From positions 20,223,497 through 20,287,496 of the forward strand of contig NW_019211457.1 of the NCBI RefSeq assembly GCF_002443255.2: a DNA stretch of 64,000 nucleotides, given 5' to 3'. The position numbers were made by a program, and so were the translations under genes. The stretch is from Varroa destructor. Taxonomy: Eukaryota > Arthropoda > Arachnida > Mesostigmata > Varroidae. Below, in pieces: positions 12,508-25,144 of this stretch (positions are counted from its first letter, which is position 1; each line of letters starts with the position of its first letter). The notes under the pieces are model-generated. The model was not told the origin of the DNA. It made no database searches and saw only the letters and a list, made by a program, of their open reading frames with translations.

Positions 12508-15500
12508 TATTTTTGTCCTACCGATCGAATTGGTCGCTCGCTATTCACTGGTATTATTAATTTTTAGTCGAACTAATCCAACGCAACCATATGTAATACA
12601 ATAACGTATATGTTTTTAATGCTTTGTTATTTTGCGAGTGCGATCGATTAGTTTCTCCTCATGATTGATTAGCCTGACCTGTATCGATTAAGTTTTTACT
12701 TTTGCCAATTTCGCCTGCTTTGTTTATACATTGAGAGACATATGATACTTAGACTAAACGAAAGGATCTTTATATATGATGCTGCCCTTATCGTATGTGG
12801 TGCGATACGGTCCGAAGACGATAATGTGAATCCTTGTGGCAGTAACATCTCAATACGAAACGTGGGAAACTTCAACATCAAAGGACTAAAGAGCCGAGAG
12901 CTTCCCTTGCTCCTGTCCGCTTTGTTGTCATTCACTAACTCCTGTTCCCTACTCTCGGATATCCAGCTGTCGTGTCGTATCATTACTATAGAAACTGCGT
13001 TGGCTGCGTCAATTGAATATGCGGTCGCCGTTCGGCGTTGCCCTTCGCGTCGTTGCTTATGCCGCCGGAGGCGGCGTCGGTGGCCACAGACAAAGATTTC
13101 CCGCACTTGCATAGAGCGATACCACCGTTGGATCTTTACATTTCGTCTGTCTGCAGCCGGTAAGCTAGCGCCACTTTTCAAACAGACTCTACTGCCGTTG
13201 TTGACTTAATCGTCAGAGCTACTTATTCCTGTATAGTTATACCTAAAAGCAGAACCTGCTACTGCAAAAACTTTTTTATATTTTTTAGATTTTAGATTTG
13301 CCTCTACAGCAGTACAACGAGTATATTTGTCGCCAATGCTAAGACCCCGTTAGAGAATTGGAGAATCAAGGCGGCGACAAGCAGAGTAGTGGAACGGTGT
13401 TCGGTAACTTATCAAAGATGGTGATGATATTAGGCTCTCTGCAAACACGCATAAGCGACTTCGAATTTTCTTGCTCTTAGTTAGTGTCTGTTAAGGAAGT
13501 TTGTTTTTACTTGATTTCCGGGATAAGATATATGGAAATCTAAAGTATTTTAAGACCCCCCAATCTATTTTTGGCCTATAGGTCTAACAGCTTTGTTTGA
13601 TTACAGTTACTAGCTAGCTGCAAGACGGCGTAAGAGCACGTTATCATCTGAAAAGTGCCTTTTGTTTGGTCAAAAAAATAGTGCGACAACAAGAGCCTGC
13701 ATTATTTGATGGCTATTTTTTCCTGCTACCTTTTAACAAATAACACAGTGGTAATTTCTTTAATTATCCGTGCATGTTGAATGCCTTATCTTTCAGTATC
13801 TGATTCGTTCGTACATTTAGAATAGAGCTATATACAGCCACAGATGAGCTTAAATGTAACATTCTTTTTTTCGCACTATACACATATTAAACACCTATCT
13901 GTTGATATAAAATTTGTCTTTCCTTGCCTAAAAACGGTGTGACAGTCGGAAGTTTCGTCAATTTGACTGTTTTTTTTTTTAACTAAAAGACAAGCACTTT
14001 ATCATTTTGGAATAACCAATCATATTAAATAAAGCGATACTTAAGATGACTAGCCTATAAGAATCATGATAACCTTATTCATTCACAGATGGACACTGGC
14101 CGCATACTAGAGACCGACACTTACAAGCCTCTTTTTCTTATAGAATCTTTCTCTGAGAAAATTTAGCTTAGAATGTGCGATACAGTTATTTTTTACTGTC
14201 TATGATGTCGTACAGCATTTGTACTCTAGCAGAATCTCGAAGGTAAATAACATCACGCACCTTTGAACAATTTCGAACTTCAATATATTTAAGAATGAGG
14301 TAGTTCTGCCTAATTACATACATATGGTCTAATTAATATCTAGATCCTGTCAATTGCGAGTTTACAACTAGCTTTATGTTAATACTTTGTACCGTTTTAA
14401 ACATCTAGTATTACAGAAGAACATTCAAGTCTGTCTATTACCTCAAATGTTTCATTCGAATTGTTCGCTTGATCTTTGGGTTCCCAGTTTACCGGCTAGT
14501 CTGACTTTGAATCAGCTGATTTTTGAAGCCGTAGAATATTCTCGCTATACCGTGTATGGCGAGTCCGTACTCAACGAGTTGGCGTATCATCATTAAGGGC
14601 ACAAGCAATGTGCATATAGAGCCACCGAGTGCCACGTGGTTCCATATTAATATTACATAGGCAGAATAGCCTCTCTTGCACTTTTTTTTCTGATCAAACA
14701 CGATGACATATTTTGGTAAAAGTAACAAAAACTGGATTATAAAATGGCTCTATTTAAGAAAATGAAGAAGTAAGTTTATTCCGAGTGTAAAATTTTCAAG
14801 TGAAGCCCTTAAAATTTTCTAGATATCGAATACAAACAGTAGTATGCTAATGGTCGTTGAAAAATTATTTGTTACCTTTACAGAGGGCAATTTTATGAAC
14901 TTCCCCTGCTTTGTTTTTTATGATCGTACCGAAGAGATGGCGGCGACATGTGTGCATTCTTATTTTTCACTGGAAAAGCGGTTTATCATGAAAGTTTAGC
15001 GAACAACTTGGTATCTTACACAAACCCTACGTAGACAGACAGTTCCATCTATATAGGACTATAATTCTAGTGTTGAAACTAGTTTGACAGTAGCTAAGGT
15101 GCTCCTGGTCAAGCTTTAGAGAAATTTGACAATGCATATTTATGCCCAGTGACCGTGGCACTCCAATTGCAAGTGCAGGTGCTGAAAAGCTTTATCGATA
15201 GCAAAAAAAAAATGGAAACCAATTTGTCAATTTTGGATGAAGCTTCCGCCATCAACCATTGGCATTAAACAACAACTGAGGCAGGTTCTTTTATCATTGA
15301 ACCTTATGGACTCTATCTCTTACGTTGATGGAACAATCTAGTGTTCTGGATGCCGATACCTGGTAGTGATCGGCAAATTATTTAACAAAGGTATGTGCTA
15401 TCAACGAAAGTTTCTGCAGCGGAGAAATTTAAGTGCATGTCACGGAAAGGGGCGGCACGAATCACTTTGAGTATTCAAACCATTAGGATTCATGTGGGTA

Positions 15501-18500
15501 AAATTGGCAACTACGTTTAGTTATAATATCAGACGCAGAATTAGTTCTCAAAATGACTTTGTTTGCACGTTGTTGCATAAAGTTGTACGTTTTTGTGATG
15601 TTAGGTGAAACACACATTTTCATGATCTTGGCTGTAAAGTATTGGCTTAAAATTCATATTTACTCGATTTATGTGACTTAAAAGACGAAAATATAATCAT
15701 ACCTATATAATAATTATTATTATTACTACTTCCTCAACGCCATAAGACGCAATAAGAGCGTTATTCCTATTTCGTTATAAAGGCATAATAGGCTATGTCA
15801 AAGCAGTGTCTAGCTCGATGCGTTTACTATAATATTATAAAATCCCTTTTTAATTTTTAGAGAGATATAAATGTATAATTGTGAAGATTAGCCGTCTATT
15901 ATATACATACCTTCCCAGGGCAGAATAGATGTACTACGAGAGTGCGCTATATGATCCTCGTGCACATAACGACCACTGCGCTGTCTCGTTGTGCGGCATC
16001 TATCGACAGCCGTTACAATCGGGAAGGATCCAACCCGAAAGTATTTAGTGGCTCTTTCAAGCTTCTTAGGTATCGTTTGTAATCCTAACCTTTGGTCCAC
16101 TTAAGGTCTCGAACGCTAGCGGACGGAACAAGTAGTACGTATTCTGCAAAGCAGAATCTGATACACGGAGTGACTAGAATGTTAGCGACGGCGGTACCTA
16201 ATGCTAATATTTTGCTTCTATTATAGGGGACGTAAGTAAGGCGGTTTGATCTACGCTAATAATTTCGGCCAAACCAATCTCGGTAATATAAACCAATAAA
16301 CCTATGAATTATCTCCATCAAATAATGTAAGCAAATTTAGGAGTTTTGGCGAACGTGTTGATCTGGAAGCATCTACACCTCTCTGCACACTTAACAGGAC
16401 AGCGCATGATGGCTATATATACGACATTCACAGGGGTGGTGAGATAGCAAACGTATTTCCAAACGGAGATCCTCAACACATGTGGTACTTACGTTCTCGC
16501 CAACAATGTTTCATGTGAAGGGAGCGAACCGCGTTTGATCAAGCCACGGCTCACAGCATTGCACACTCTGTAGCGTTATTCCCGATACACATAGTGCATT
16601 GCACCGGTTTTATCCAGGACAGTTAGCCCGTGCATTCTGCTTCGATCTATTGTTTTCTGCCGGAAGTCGTCGTCTGAAGGACTTAAATGTGTCAGCGGCA
16701 AGTTTCAGGGAGAAAGTGTTATGATGCTGCACTTTTTCCAGAAAACCTCGACTGTTACTTTTTATTTTCATACGCAGCCGTGTTCATGCTTCACTTTGAA
16801 GGCACACCTCGCTCCATTTAAGTGCTTCTCAGGTTATAGGTCTCGGAAGGATGAAATTGTCCATTTTTACCACAACCGCTTGTATATATCAGTTCTGTGA
16901 TATTTCACTGTTGAAACGTGACTCAGTGATTCTTGTTGCTTAGATGTTTTTTAACACTCACTATGCGGTATGTCATTCAAAGGATGTCTGGTTGTGTACA
17001 TTATACTATGAAGATGCTTGTAGTTTACATTAGCTATCGGCGATGGGGTCTCTGGAGGATGGAAACATGTTTATTTAGTGCGCAATATGCTTTCATCTTA
17101 ACTTTTTATCGAGAAAATCTATCAAACAATCGCAAAATTTGAAATTTTCCGCTATCAGATTGCGGCCTTCGATTCAGTATTATAATTTACTAGCATGGTA
17201 GGTATTCATGTGAAATGTATTATAAGCGATGCATAATGAAAACTGCCAAATACGTGTCAGTTTATATAACAAGCTAATTATGATGAAATCGATACTCGCT
17301 CTATTTGGTTGCCCGATCAAGCAGTAAAAATCCACAAATAATAATATAGTTTATCAACGAACATCATCAACGACAAACAATTCCACTCTAACAGCGCTTC
17401 GAAAACAAAAAAAAAGATGTACTTTAAGATCTATATGTGTCTCTTTGTGCCCTTTGAATGAAATGAGGAACTTTCTATTTCTATGCATATGAAAATTGTG
17501 GCCAAGATTTCTACGCCGTTGCACGGCCTTCACTATATATTCCCCAGGGTATTCGGAAAGTCTTTGGAAGAGACGATGTCGCATTCAATGTAGCAATCGC
17601 TAAGGGACTATCTTAAATTTATGCATGTTCAGATAGTTTCGCTTATTTCAGCGTATCTAAGTTGACGCGTTTTATAACAGTGAATAAAGAACGGTCATTT
17701 TTCGAACATTAGACGCTCTGAGAAACCGTTGTCATGTTAACTTAATCTTAGATCCCAACACGTCGCCAATAGCTTTTGTCAGCTGTTCATACTTTTCGTC
17801 TATTCATGATTTAACACACGTGGCCATAATATCCGTAAGTTTGCACAAACTGAGTATAATTACTTTCAGAGAGCTAGATTTTGCTACAACTAATTTGCGA
17901 AAAAAAAATAATGAGCTCGTAGAGAATAACATTAACTTACAAATCTGCAAGTACTCGAACGCATCGACATACGTGGGCCTTTCGGAACTTATACCGAATA
18001 TCCATAATTTCAATTAACGAGCACCACATTCAGTGTGGGTCGCTAGAATCGATTCTCAACACGTTTGTTACTACCAGCAGCATATACCAATTTATTTTAT
18101 ATAAGTATCGTTTATGCTTTAAACACGTTAAAAGAGTACAATGATGGAAGCTTTTTTTCTCATTTCGCCAAGGTTCGATCCTTGCCGAAACTCGCCGTAA
18201 TCGGGTCTGCAGTCGTAGACTTAATGCTACCACGATCAGAGCTGAGGCAAATACCATATTCGTTTGTTTGGCAACTAAGATTAGGCTGCAAATGGCCCTC
18301 ACGTAAATGAAGTCTCCAGATACACTTTTAGCACGGGAGATAACCCCAAAGACTTGGCGCGTAGGCTGAACGTGTATTTAGAAGCTTCAATGTGACATCA
18401 GTGCATTCGAGCTTTAGCGATATCTTCCATTATTATTTATTGCTCTTTTTATGTACAGGTAATACAGATTAGTAGGTAATTAGAACAGTTATAGGTTCTG

Positions 18501-19113
18501 TAAAACAGGCCAATTTAATGAAAAATACCACCCCTAAGCTTCCGCTTGTTTTTCAATTTTCGGATCATTAAAGACCACCGGATCGCTGCATTGCTTACGA
18601 TGTTTTATTGGTTAACAGATCCTAAATATACTCTGTTGGCCATCATATCGTACACAAAACTGGTTTCAAGAGCGACATTCTGTTCTGAAACTCGTTCTCA
18701 CTACGCGGAACAGGTTCAACCTTTCGACAATCGACTCAATGTATACTGCATTTTTGTTGCATCACTTAGGTGGCGCTAGGATACAAATCGCTGTAGCGTC
18801 GAACATAAGAAACTGGCCTTTGTTTTATGGAATAAAAGTTCTAGCATGCTATAATATGGTGCAATCTCTTACAGCTAAAACTACTATTTCACCATAAACG
18901 GACTAAGCAGAACGTGGGCTTAGCTCCCCTCGCCAACAACATTGATGACATGGGGCACGATACCATTTTTGACGAAAGCTTGGGAAATACCAGTTATCGT
19001 TTTGGCTAGATTACTGAGCAGAAACAGTCATCGGAGGTACTTAACTGAAGATATGCCTTTACTGCACGACTCTAATAGGAATTTATTTTCTTCTATGGCC
19101 AGTGAGGCCGTTT
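12508..19113. other. Anonymous DNA
   Basis: No gene supported. The longest frames of the window's first half, 12742-13209 (+) and 12696-13181 (-), overlap almost completely in a GC-richer patch. Neither peptide shows a domain, and mutual overlap argues that at most one could be real. Frames at 14387-14728, 15888-16100, 16933-17142, 17354-17584 and 17804-18310 look like chance. Confidence 0.5.
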
Positions 19114-19144
19114 CGATCAGGACCTGTTAGCGCGGTCCTGATTG
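19114..19144. repeat. Inverted repeat with 11-bp stem
   Basis: Arms CGATCAGGACC and GGTCCTGATTG pair, with one G-T wobble in a transcript, around a 9-base loop. A further copy of GGTCCTG lies about 10 bases downstream. Function unknown. Confidence 0.55.
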
Positions 19145-22100
19145 CTCCGTAGGTCCTGTCTGCAGCAAGCGATTTCCCATTTTTAGATCGAGAAGCTTCT
19201 GACGAAAGCGTTGTTTTAATTAGAGAGTATGCCCAGATCTTGATGCCCGAGTTGAATATTTCTGACTCGTCTATGCGAATCTTCGTAACTATAAGGGCTT
19301 TAATGAGTTTAAATGAGCCGTTCTACTGACTATCAGTGACAGGTTTGAACCATCAAAGCGGGATTTAATCTGGAAAGATACCTACGAGGAAACAAAACAA
19401 GAACTATGGGATTTATATCACTGAAAGCTTACACTTTTTTTCTATTAACACTATCAGAAACCAAGTCTATCATTTAATGTTATATGAAATCAGTTATTCG
19501 CCGCATGGTCGACGCATTCAAGTGAAGTGTAAAAACGCCTAAGACATAACTATGTACGAAGTCTCTAAATACGATCGTGTCCTACAAAGCTAGCTTTGTT
19601 GTATTTAGGCGAAAACAATTGTTCGATGGCATGGCTTTTGTCCAAAGACATGGAATTCGCCTTTTTGTATTAGATGACTTTAGATGTCGGCGTAGACGAA
19701 TCTACCGCATCGTGGCCTTGACATTAGAATATTGCCTCCTGCTAACCTGCTTAGGTTACTAGAGGGCGTGCGCTGTATACTCACTGATTTCGTGATTCGT
19801 TAGAACCTTTATTAAGGTTATAGAAATCGTAGGCAAGCCCGGTTCATGGTGGAAAATGTTTTCTTTTGTAGATTTGTATTCGCTTGCGTCATCGTATCAA
19901 AAATCATCATAATAAGCGCACACACAAAAAACATCCATTGCCAACGGATATTAATTACTGGTGCTTGCGGTTGGCAGTAGAACTGATGAAAATAGAATCA
20001 GAACAAGCCAACCAGTCGTAACTGTAGCTGGTTACACTACTAGACCTTTGACAACATCCTTTGAAGTGTTTTCTACGTCCGATAAACAAAAGTAGCCTAA
20101 CAATTATATCAGGAAGACGTCAGTCTCTTTCTAGCCATAGGAAACAGCTATTAGCCGCCGTAATAACTTTTATGATACTTTTGAGTACAATTGATTTGAA
20201 AGACTCCTATACTTACTATAAAGTATTGAAGACTTACTATAAAACAAATGCCCAGACGCGACCAAAGTGTTATAAACCCACCTTTGTTTGTGCTATATAC
20301 TATTGCGCAGTTTGTACAGCTAGAAATGTTTGACTGTTATATTGAAAACATTTACCGTATCCTTCATAAATATCTGATCTGGAGGAACCGGTTTGCTACC
20401 ATGGAATGTGTGTGCAGCGTTTCTGATCATAATATCGGGCCATTGCCAACGTTTATTATCCTTAGGCCAATTTCTGCCACATGTTTCCAGATCAACAAAG
20501 GCCGTGTTGATAAGCTTCGCAGTTTTTTTTAGAATTCCTATCCTTGCTGTTGATCCGTACAGCAGTGATGGACTACTTTAAGTGGAAGCATCGTTTCTTG
20601 GTGTATAATGTTATTTAAAGTTACGAAATTCTTGTATTTGTATTTGTAAGGACACTCTAACATTGAATATTTATTTTGTATGAATCACTGGTGTCGGTTA
20701 ACCTCAATTCTGAAGAAAGTGACGCTTATCAATGATTCATTTAATGCTCTTACTGTATTCACAAAAGGTGTAACTGAAAACTACTGTCAAAGTGAGTACA
20801 TGTGTCTCTGTTCTTTTGAATGCTGTTTCATCAGCATTACCATTCATCTGCAACTGACCTCAGCCTTGGAGTTATATCACTATGGTATGAAATGTTCCGC
20901 CATCTAAATTGGCTTCCACCCGTTTTTATTGTCAAATGTTGCACGGTAATTTCTGCCATCAAACGCATGCATACGTCAGGTATGAGCGGGTACTTATAGA
21001 TTGGAAAGCTAGATTTCTAGATGGAATTTCTAACCGTATCGCCCAAATTGACGCAGGCATATTTTACAGCTTGCAAGAAACTATGTCTTCCTTACTGACG
21101 GCAGTTAAATTGGTTTTACTTGTTCAGCGACATCCGAGATAGCTTATTTATTTTGCAAACTCGATCTCACAGATACAAAGTGGGATAAGGAAGGCACAAT
21201 TGGCACAAATCAATTAAGCTCCTCTCTGAATGACCTTTGGGTTTACAAGTTGCTCTGCAGTTTTCGACAATTGAACGGATCTTGACTTATTCAAAAAGCA
21301 GCAACAGCACAAGCTATCGAAGCCATCAGATTGTGTCGATTCGCTTCCAAGCGGCCTATTTGCATGTAGGCCTTCAGCTTCCAAACAGAAATGGCTCTAG
21401 ATATCGACAAACGAACGATTTTCAAATACACATTATATACAATGCATATGTGCTCAAGACAAGCTTATGGCACATTATAAACTCCCTGTTCATCCCAGGC
21501 TATTCGTATGCGCAGATAACGCTTGTGTAGACAAGCACAAACCTACAAATCCAATATGACAAGCTTTACCGATACGACGAGGCCGCACCGAATTATCTCG
21601 AGAACAGGGTCAGTGCGTCGGCTCCGGCCAGTCGGGTCACTTGGTTGTCTGGTCGTTATTAGAATAAACGTGCTATCAACTAACATCTAGTAAAAATACA
21701 AATATGTTGGCTTGCTGCGGACGTCAAGTAGACCTTGGGAGAGAAATTGACCCTATGGCCACATAGTTACCACCAATGGTAATGAATACTTGCGGAGAAA
21801 GTTATTTCTATTTTTAGTATCCGCTAGATCTAATAATTTAAAAGCTGTTTGGCTTTTTCAAAGTTCCGAGTCGTTTAGAACGTTAAATTACATAGGTTAT
21901 TTTTAAACGTTCATAGTTGCACAAGATAGATTTCTGATTGATGCCGCTGGCATACAATTGTACTTTCTCAACATAACAGGTTATCCATTTGCTTATCAAA
22001 TAGACCAAAATAAACTCAGTTTGATCATTTCAACATACGAAGCGTTTTCGAACTTGACGTATGAGAGCGGCATTATTATACTTTACACTGGTACCCTACA

Positions 22101-22412
22101 TGTCGATAAAAAAAAAAACAATAAATATTCTTAAACTACTGGCAAGCGATGGGATACGTAAAAGTGGCATATAGTATTTCGCCGATAGAAAACGTGAAGG
22201 ATTGATGTAATCGGATTTCAGCTGGTTCAGCGTGCACGTTTCGTGCTAATACCTCATTCTGTATACAGCTGGCGCGTTCTATCTCACTACCTGACCATTA
22301 CAGCTGTTGTCGTCGCTATGTGGTAACTAAGTGGCGGTATTTTAGTGAGTTTGACTGGCTTGAGCGTTTTCTGGCAACTTTACATGTTTTTGTATGTAAA
22401 AACGTTGTCAAA
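19145..22412. other. Anonymous DNA with many short plus-strand frames
   Basis: Short plus frames at 19577, 20061, 20248, 20680, 20909 and 21237 follow one another, but none shows a recognised motif. The GC-richer stretch near 21570-21650 just upstream of the Tc1 relic could be part of that element's 5' end; terminal repeats were not identified. Confidence 0.5.
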
Positions 22413-23463
22413 ATGGGAAGAGGAACAGATGTTACTGACGAGCGGAAAGTATTGAATAGCATACCGTTTCGTCAAAACAAGTGTACACAACGCGAAATGG
22501 CTGAAATGTTTAATGTTTTCCAGACCGCAGTTGCTAGGAAGCTGAGGGAAACTTCCCGCTGCCATCGCGTAAAATCGGTAACAAAAATCGGAAAAGATTT
22601 GCTATAAAGCCGCACAACCGTGTAATTATATACAAACTTTAGAAATATAGGTTCGTCTAGCTGTAGATTAGCTGTGTCGAAAATTACCTTGTTGTCCATT
22701 CAAAGAGGTTGAGTTCAAGGGTGGTAGAGGTGCGAAGAGACCTCGGTTTAATGACCGCATGAAACGAGCCCGTTTCTATCGGACGAACCAAGTTATACCG
22801 TTGACAATTGACGGAAAATCCGTTTTTTCTACAAACCTTTACTTTAAATTCTCAGAAAAATTTTTCGTCGAGCTTTTAGACATGTTAGTGAACGTTTTTC
22901 CCAAAAAAACAACGTCGCGCCAAAAATCAAGCACTTAACGTTATGATATGATCTATAATTGTTAGCAAAGGCATTAGGGTGATACAGTTTACAGAATACT
23001 AGGTCGGCAAGAATATGCTAAGCTTGTTGAGAGCGAAACGCTGTCTCAGGTATGGAAATAGTTTCCTCACGGAGCCACGTCCCTACATACGATGCGGCAC
23101 CTTGTCACAAGCTCGAAATATTTTTAACATGCTCGTTGCCAATGGCGTTCAGACGCCGCCGTGGTCTGCTAGGCCGCTGCGACAGAACTCTATCCTATAG
23201 CAACTATGTCGGGAATCGTAAAATTACGAGTTCAGCATGGACCGGAAATAACAAATTTTCCAGATCTTTCCAAGACAATCATTAATGCGTAGCAACACGA
23301 ACCACTCATAAATGAAGGAGCATATTCCAAAGGATGGCGAGAACTATCGCTGCAAGGGGCGGTATCACGAAGTATTGATATTAACAACTTGGTCACATTG
23401 TCTGTCAACCGTCTGCAGATTTTCGGCAATTTTTTTATGGACGTGGAAGACATGGACGTAAAG
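22413..23463 (+). pseudogene. Decayed, near full-length Tc1-like transposase
   Basis: An ATG at 22413 opens MGRGTDVTDERK, the typical Tc1 N-terminus, followed by the helix-turn-helix (TQREMAEMFNVFQTAVARKL). The frame stops at 22607. Across frameshifts the rest continues in order. RFNDRMKRARF is at 22744. The first catalytic block reads VFSTN where the family has FSDE, with Thr at 22831 in place of Asp. The second block is split between frames near 23083-23130 (DAAPCHK, then ARNIFNMLVANGVQTPPW). The third is LYPIATMSGIVKLRV near 23191, where Tc1 has NPIENxW, so the Glu is replaced by Ala. The tail GPEITNFPDLSKTIINA fits the Tc1 C-terminus. With several stops and at least two catalytic residues lost, this copy cannot be active. 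It is independent of the minus-strand relic at 6 kb. Confidence 0.9.
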
Positions 23464-24183
23464 TAAAATCATAAACCCAAAAACATTTGAAAATATCTCG
23501 TTTCAGTGCTGCGTAATTCGCTTTGAGAGTTGAAACTATTCGATTGAGTTTGAGTGTATTTGATTGATTACCAACAGTACGATCGATGTATTTGGATCGC
23601 GCTCAAATCGTTATTTCGCTCGAAACCAGTGATATCTTATTCCTTGCAAATACAAATACGCGGTGATCAAGAATAAGCAAAAACTTGAATTGATAAAACG
23701 TTCGATAATCAGAAGGTGTCTCTTTTACTTCGTTCAGCATTATTCCTTAGATGCATAATTGGCTATTACATTACAACTACTCAGATATAAATAGAATTTT
23801 TTTTTGAAAAAGAAGAAATAAAATGAATTTGAAGAAATAAAAAGAATTTTAATGCCACTAAAAGCCCACAAAAGGTTCTGTTAAAATGAGATTTTTACCT
23901 CTTATACTCATCGATCCTTATAAAAACACAGAGCGATCTCAGTGGAGCTGGGCTTTAATTCTGATAAAATGAGTGTTTAAAATTAAAACTTTCAGATGGA
24001 AATTCAATATTACATTTTTAGTTCGGGGTAGAATTAGTTGGCAATAGATTTGTACAGTGTGCCGATTCTCCGAATGTATATTCATCTTGGTCGGTCTGCA
24101 TTTTGTTTACTACGAAACAGCCATGGTTGCTTGATGATCTCGTTGTTTTCTACTGCTAGATAGATTACCCTACTCTTCAGTAA
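23464..24183. other. Anonymous DNA downstream of the Tc1 relic
   Basis: Apart from a small tandem duplication at 23812-23849, nothing was recognised. The 3' terminal repeat of the Tc1 element should lie here, but I could not match it to the 5' side. Confidence 0.5.
23812..23849. repeat. Two-copy 19-bp tandem duplication
   Basis: Two adjacent copies, both beginning GAAGAAATAAAA, differ at about one position. The unit is A-rich and follows a T-run. Confidence 0.6.
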
Positions 24184-24507
24184 GTCGGTGCGACATGCGA
24201 CCTCTGCCGCGCAGAACTGGTCAACCTTTGCGCACCGCTTTTTTACAATGTTGCAACCGATATAAACCCCAGCAATACGTTCACGTGCCAATATGCACGA
24301 TGCCTCTACTTGCGATGGGCGGATTACGAATGCCCGGAAGGGCTTCCGCAAGCTTTCGATTCTCTGAGAATTGTTCCTGTTTATTATGCCTTTCTTCGAT
24401 GCACAGGCATCTTCTTCAGAACCGTGCTAATTTGTATCAACCTAGCTGCCGAGCTAATAAAAATTGTACATGCTTTTGGCAGAAGCTGTTATTATCAGTC
24501 TGAATTG
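24184..24507 (+). CDS. Cysteine-rich open frame without a start, possible exon or relic
   Basis: A stop-free frame of about 107 codons runs to a TAG at 24505. Its first half is rich in cysteine and looks protein-like: CDLCRAELVNLC near the start, then TCQYARCLYLRWADYECPEG. The spacing from TCQY through CPEGL is reminiscent of a peritrophin-type chitin-binding (CBM14) module, which often ends C..CP.GL.FD, but the full six-cysteine order is not met. A pyrimidine-rich AG lies at 24179-24180, immediately before an in-frame TAA, so it would not give this frame cleanly. The second half is hydrophobic. An overlapping minus frame (24082-24351) is less protein-like. It may be a decayed exon or chance. 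Confidence 0.2.
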
Positions 24508-25057
24508 TAGAAAGGCAAGCACCATACCAACGGCGAGAAGAAAACAGCGGTCAAATAAACAACACTTCTCTTTCTTACTTGGCAAGATGCTAACTTTATG
24601 CAGTACGACATTCCTTGTGCACTACAGACTAACGCAGGCCTTTTCGGTTTAAGCAGAACTCGCAACCTTTTTACACGAAGTTCTCTTGGCGAAATCGCCG
24701 ATGTGGTAAAGGCTGATGAGCTTTGAATCAGGCGACAATACAAGCTTGACTACAGGATGAATGTCCGCTTTGCAGGTGTCGCTCTTCAGGTATCAGTGCG
24801 TTACTAACGAATCAACTGGTTTACGTACCGACGCTACCTGCTAGGCGCGCTGCAGTTTAATATTGGCTTTCATTTAATGCCACTTGAGTGGTCGTTCGCA
24901 CGAGAGACAAAGAGTAAATCTCGGCTTCTCTCCCTGTCTCGAGGCCTAGCGTGGTGTCATTCACGCACGTGCTGAGGGACGGGTATCTCCCACGAATGCG
25001 CAAAGACCTAGGGGTATCTTCCCTTAACGCCAATGACAAGATACTTGCCAATGCAGA
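24508..25057. other. Anonymous DNA
   Basis: Overlapping short frames on both strands (24495-24743 minus, 24464-24652 plus, 24857-25051 minus) have no recognised motif. Confidence 0.5.
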
Positions 25058-25144
25058 GTTAGTTTATATATAAAGTGGGCCAGGCGCCCAAGCGCGACGA
25101 TGGCGCTACAGCAGCAGCGACAACTATTGACCCTGTTGATTTGA
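25058..25144 (+). promoter_or_regulatory. TATA-like element with short downstream ORF
   Basis: TATATATAAA at 25065-25074 is followed by a GC-rich stretch. An ATG at 25100 opens a 14-codon frame (MALQQQRQLLTLLI, then stop at 25144). The spacing would suit a start site about 25-30 bases after the TATA box, but the ATG would then fall almost at the cap, so the peptide is unlikely to be the product. TA-rich words are common in this window, so chance is possible. Confidence 0.2.

Noticed and set aside
12696..13209. Two long overlapping frames on opposite strands (155 and 161 codons)
   Set aside because: Neither peptide shows a domain or codon pattern; their complementarity in a GC-richer patch explains both.
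22380..22699. Minus-strand frames opposite the Tc1 N-terminus
   Set aside because: Shadows of the plus-strand transposase reading.
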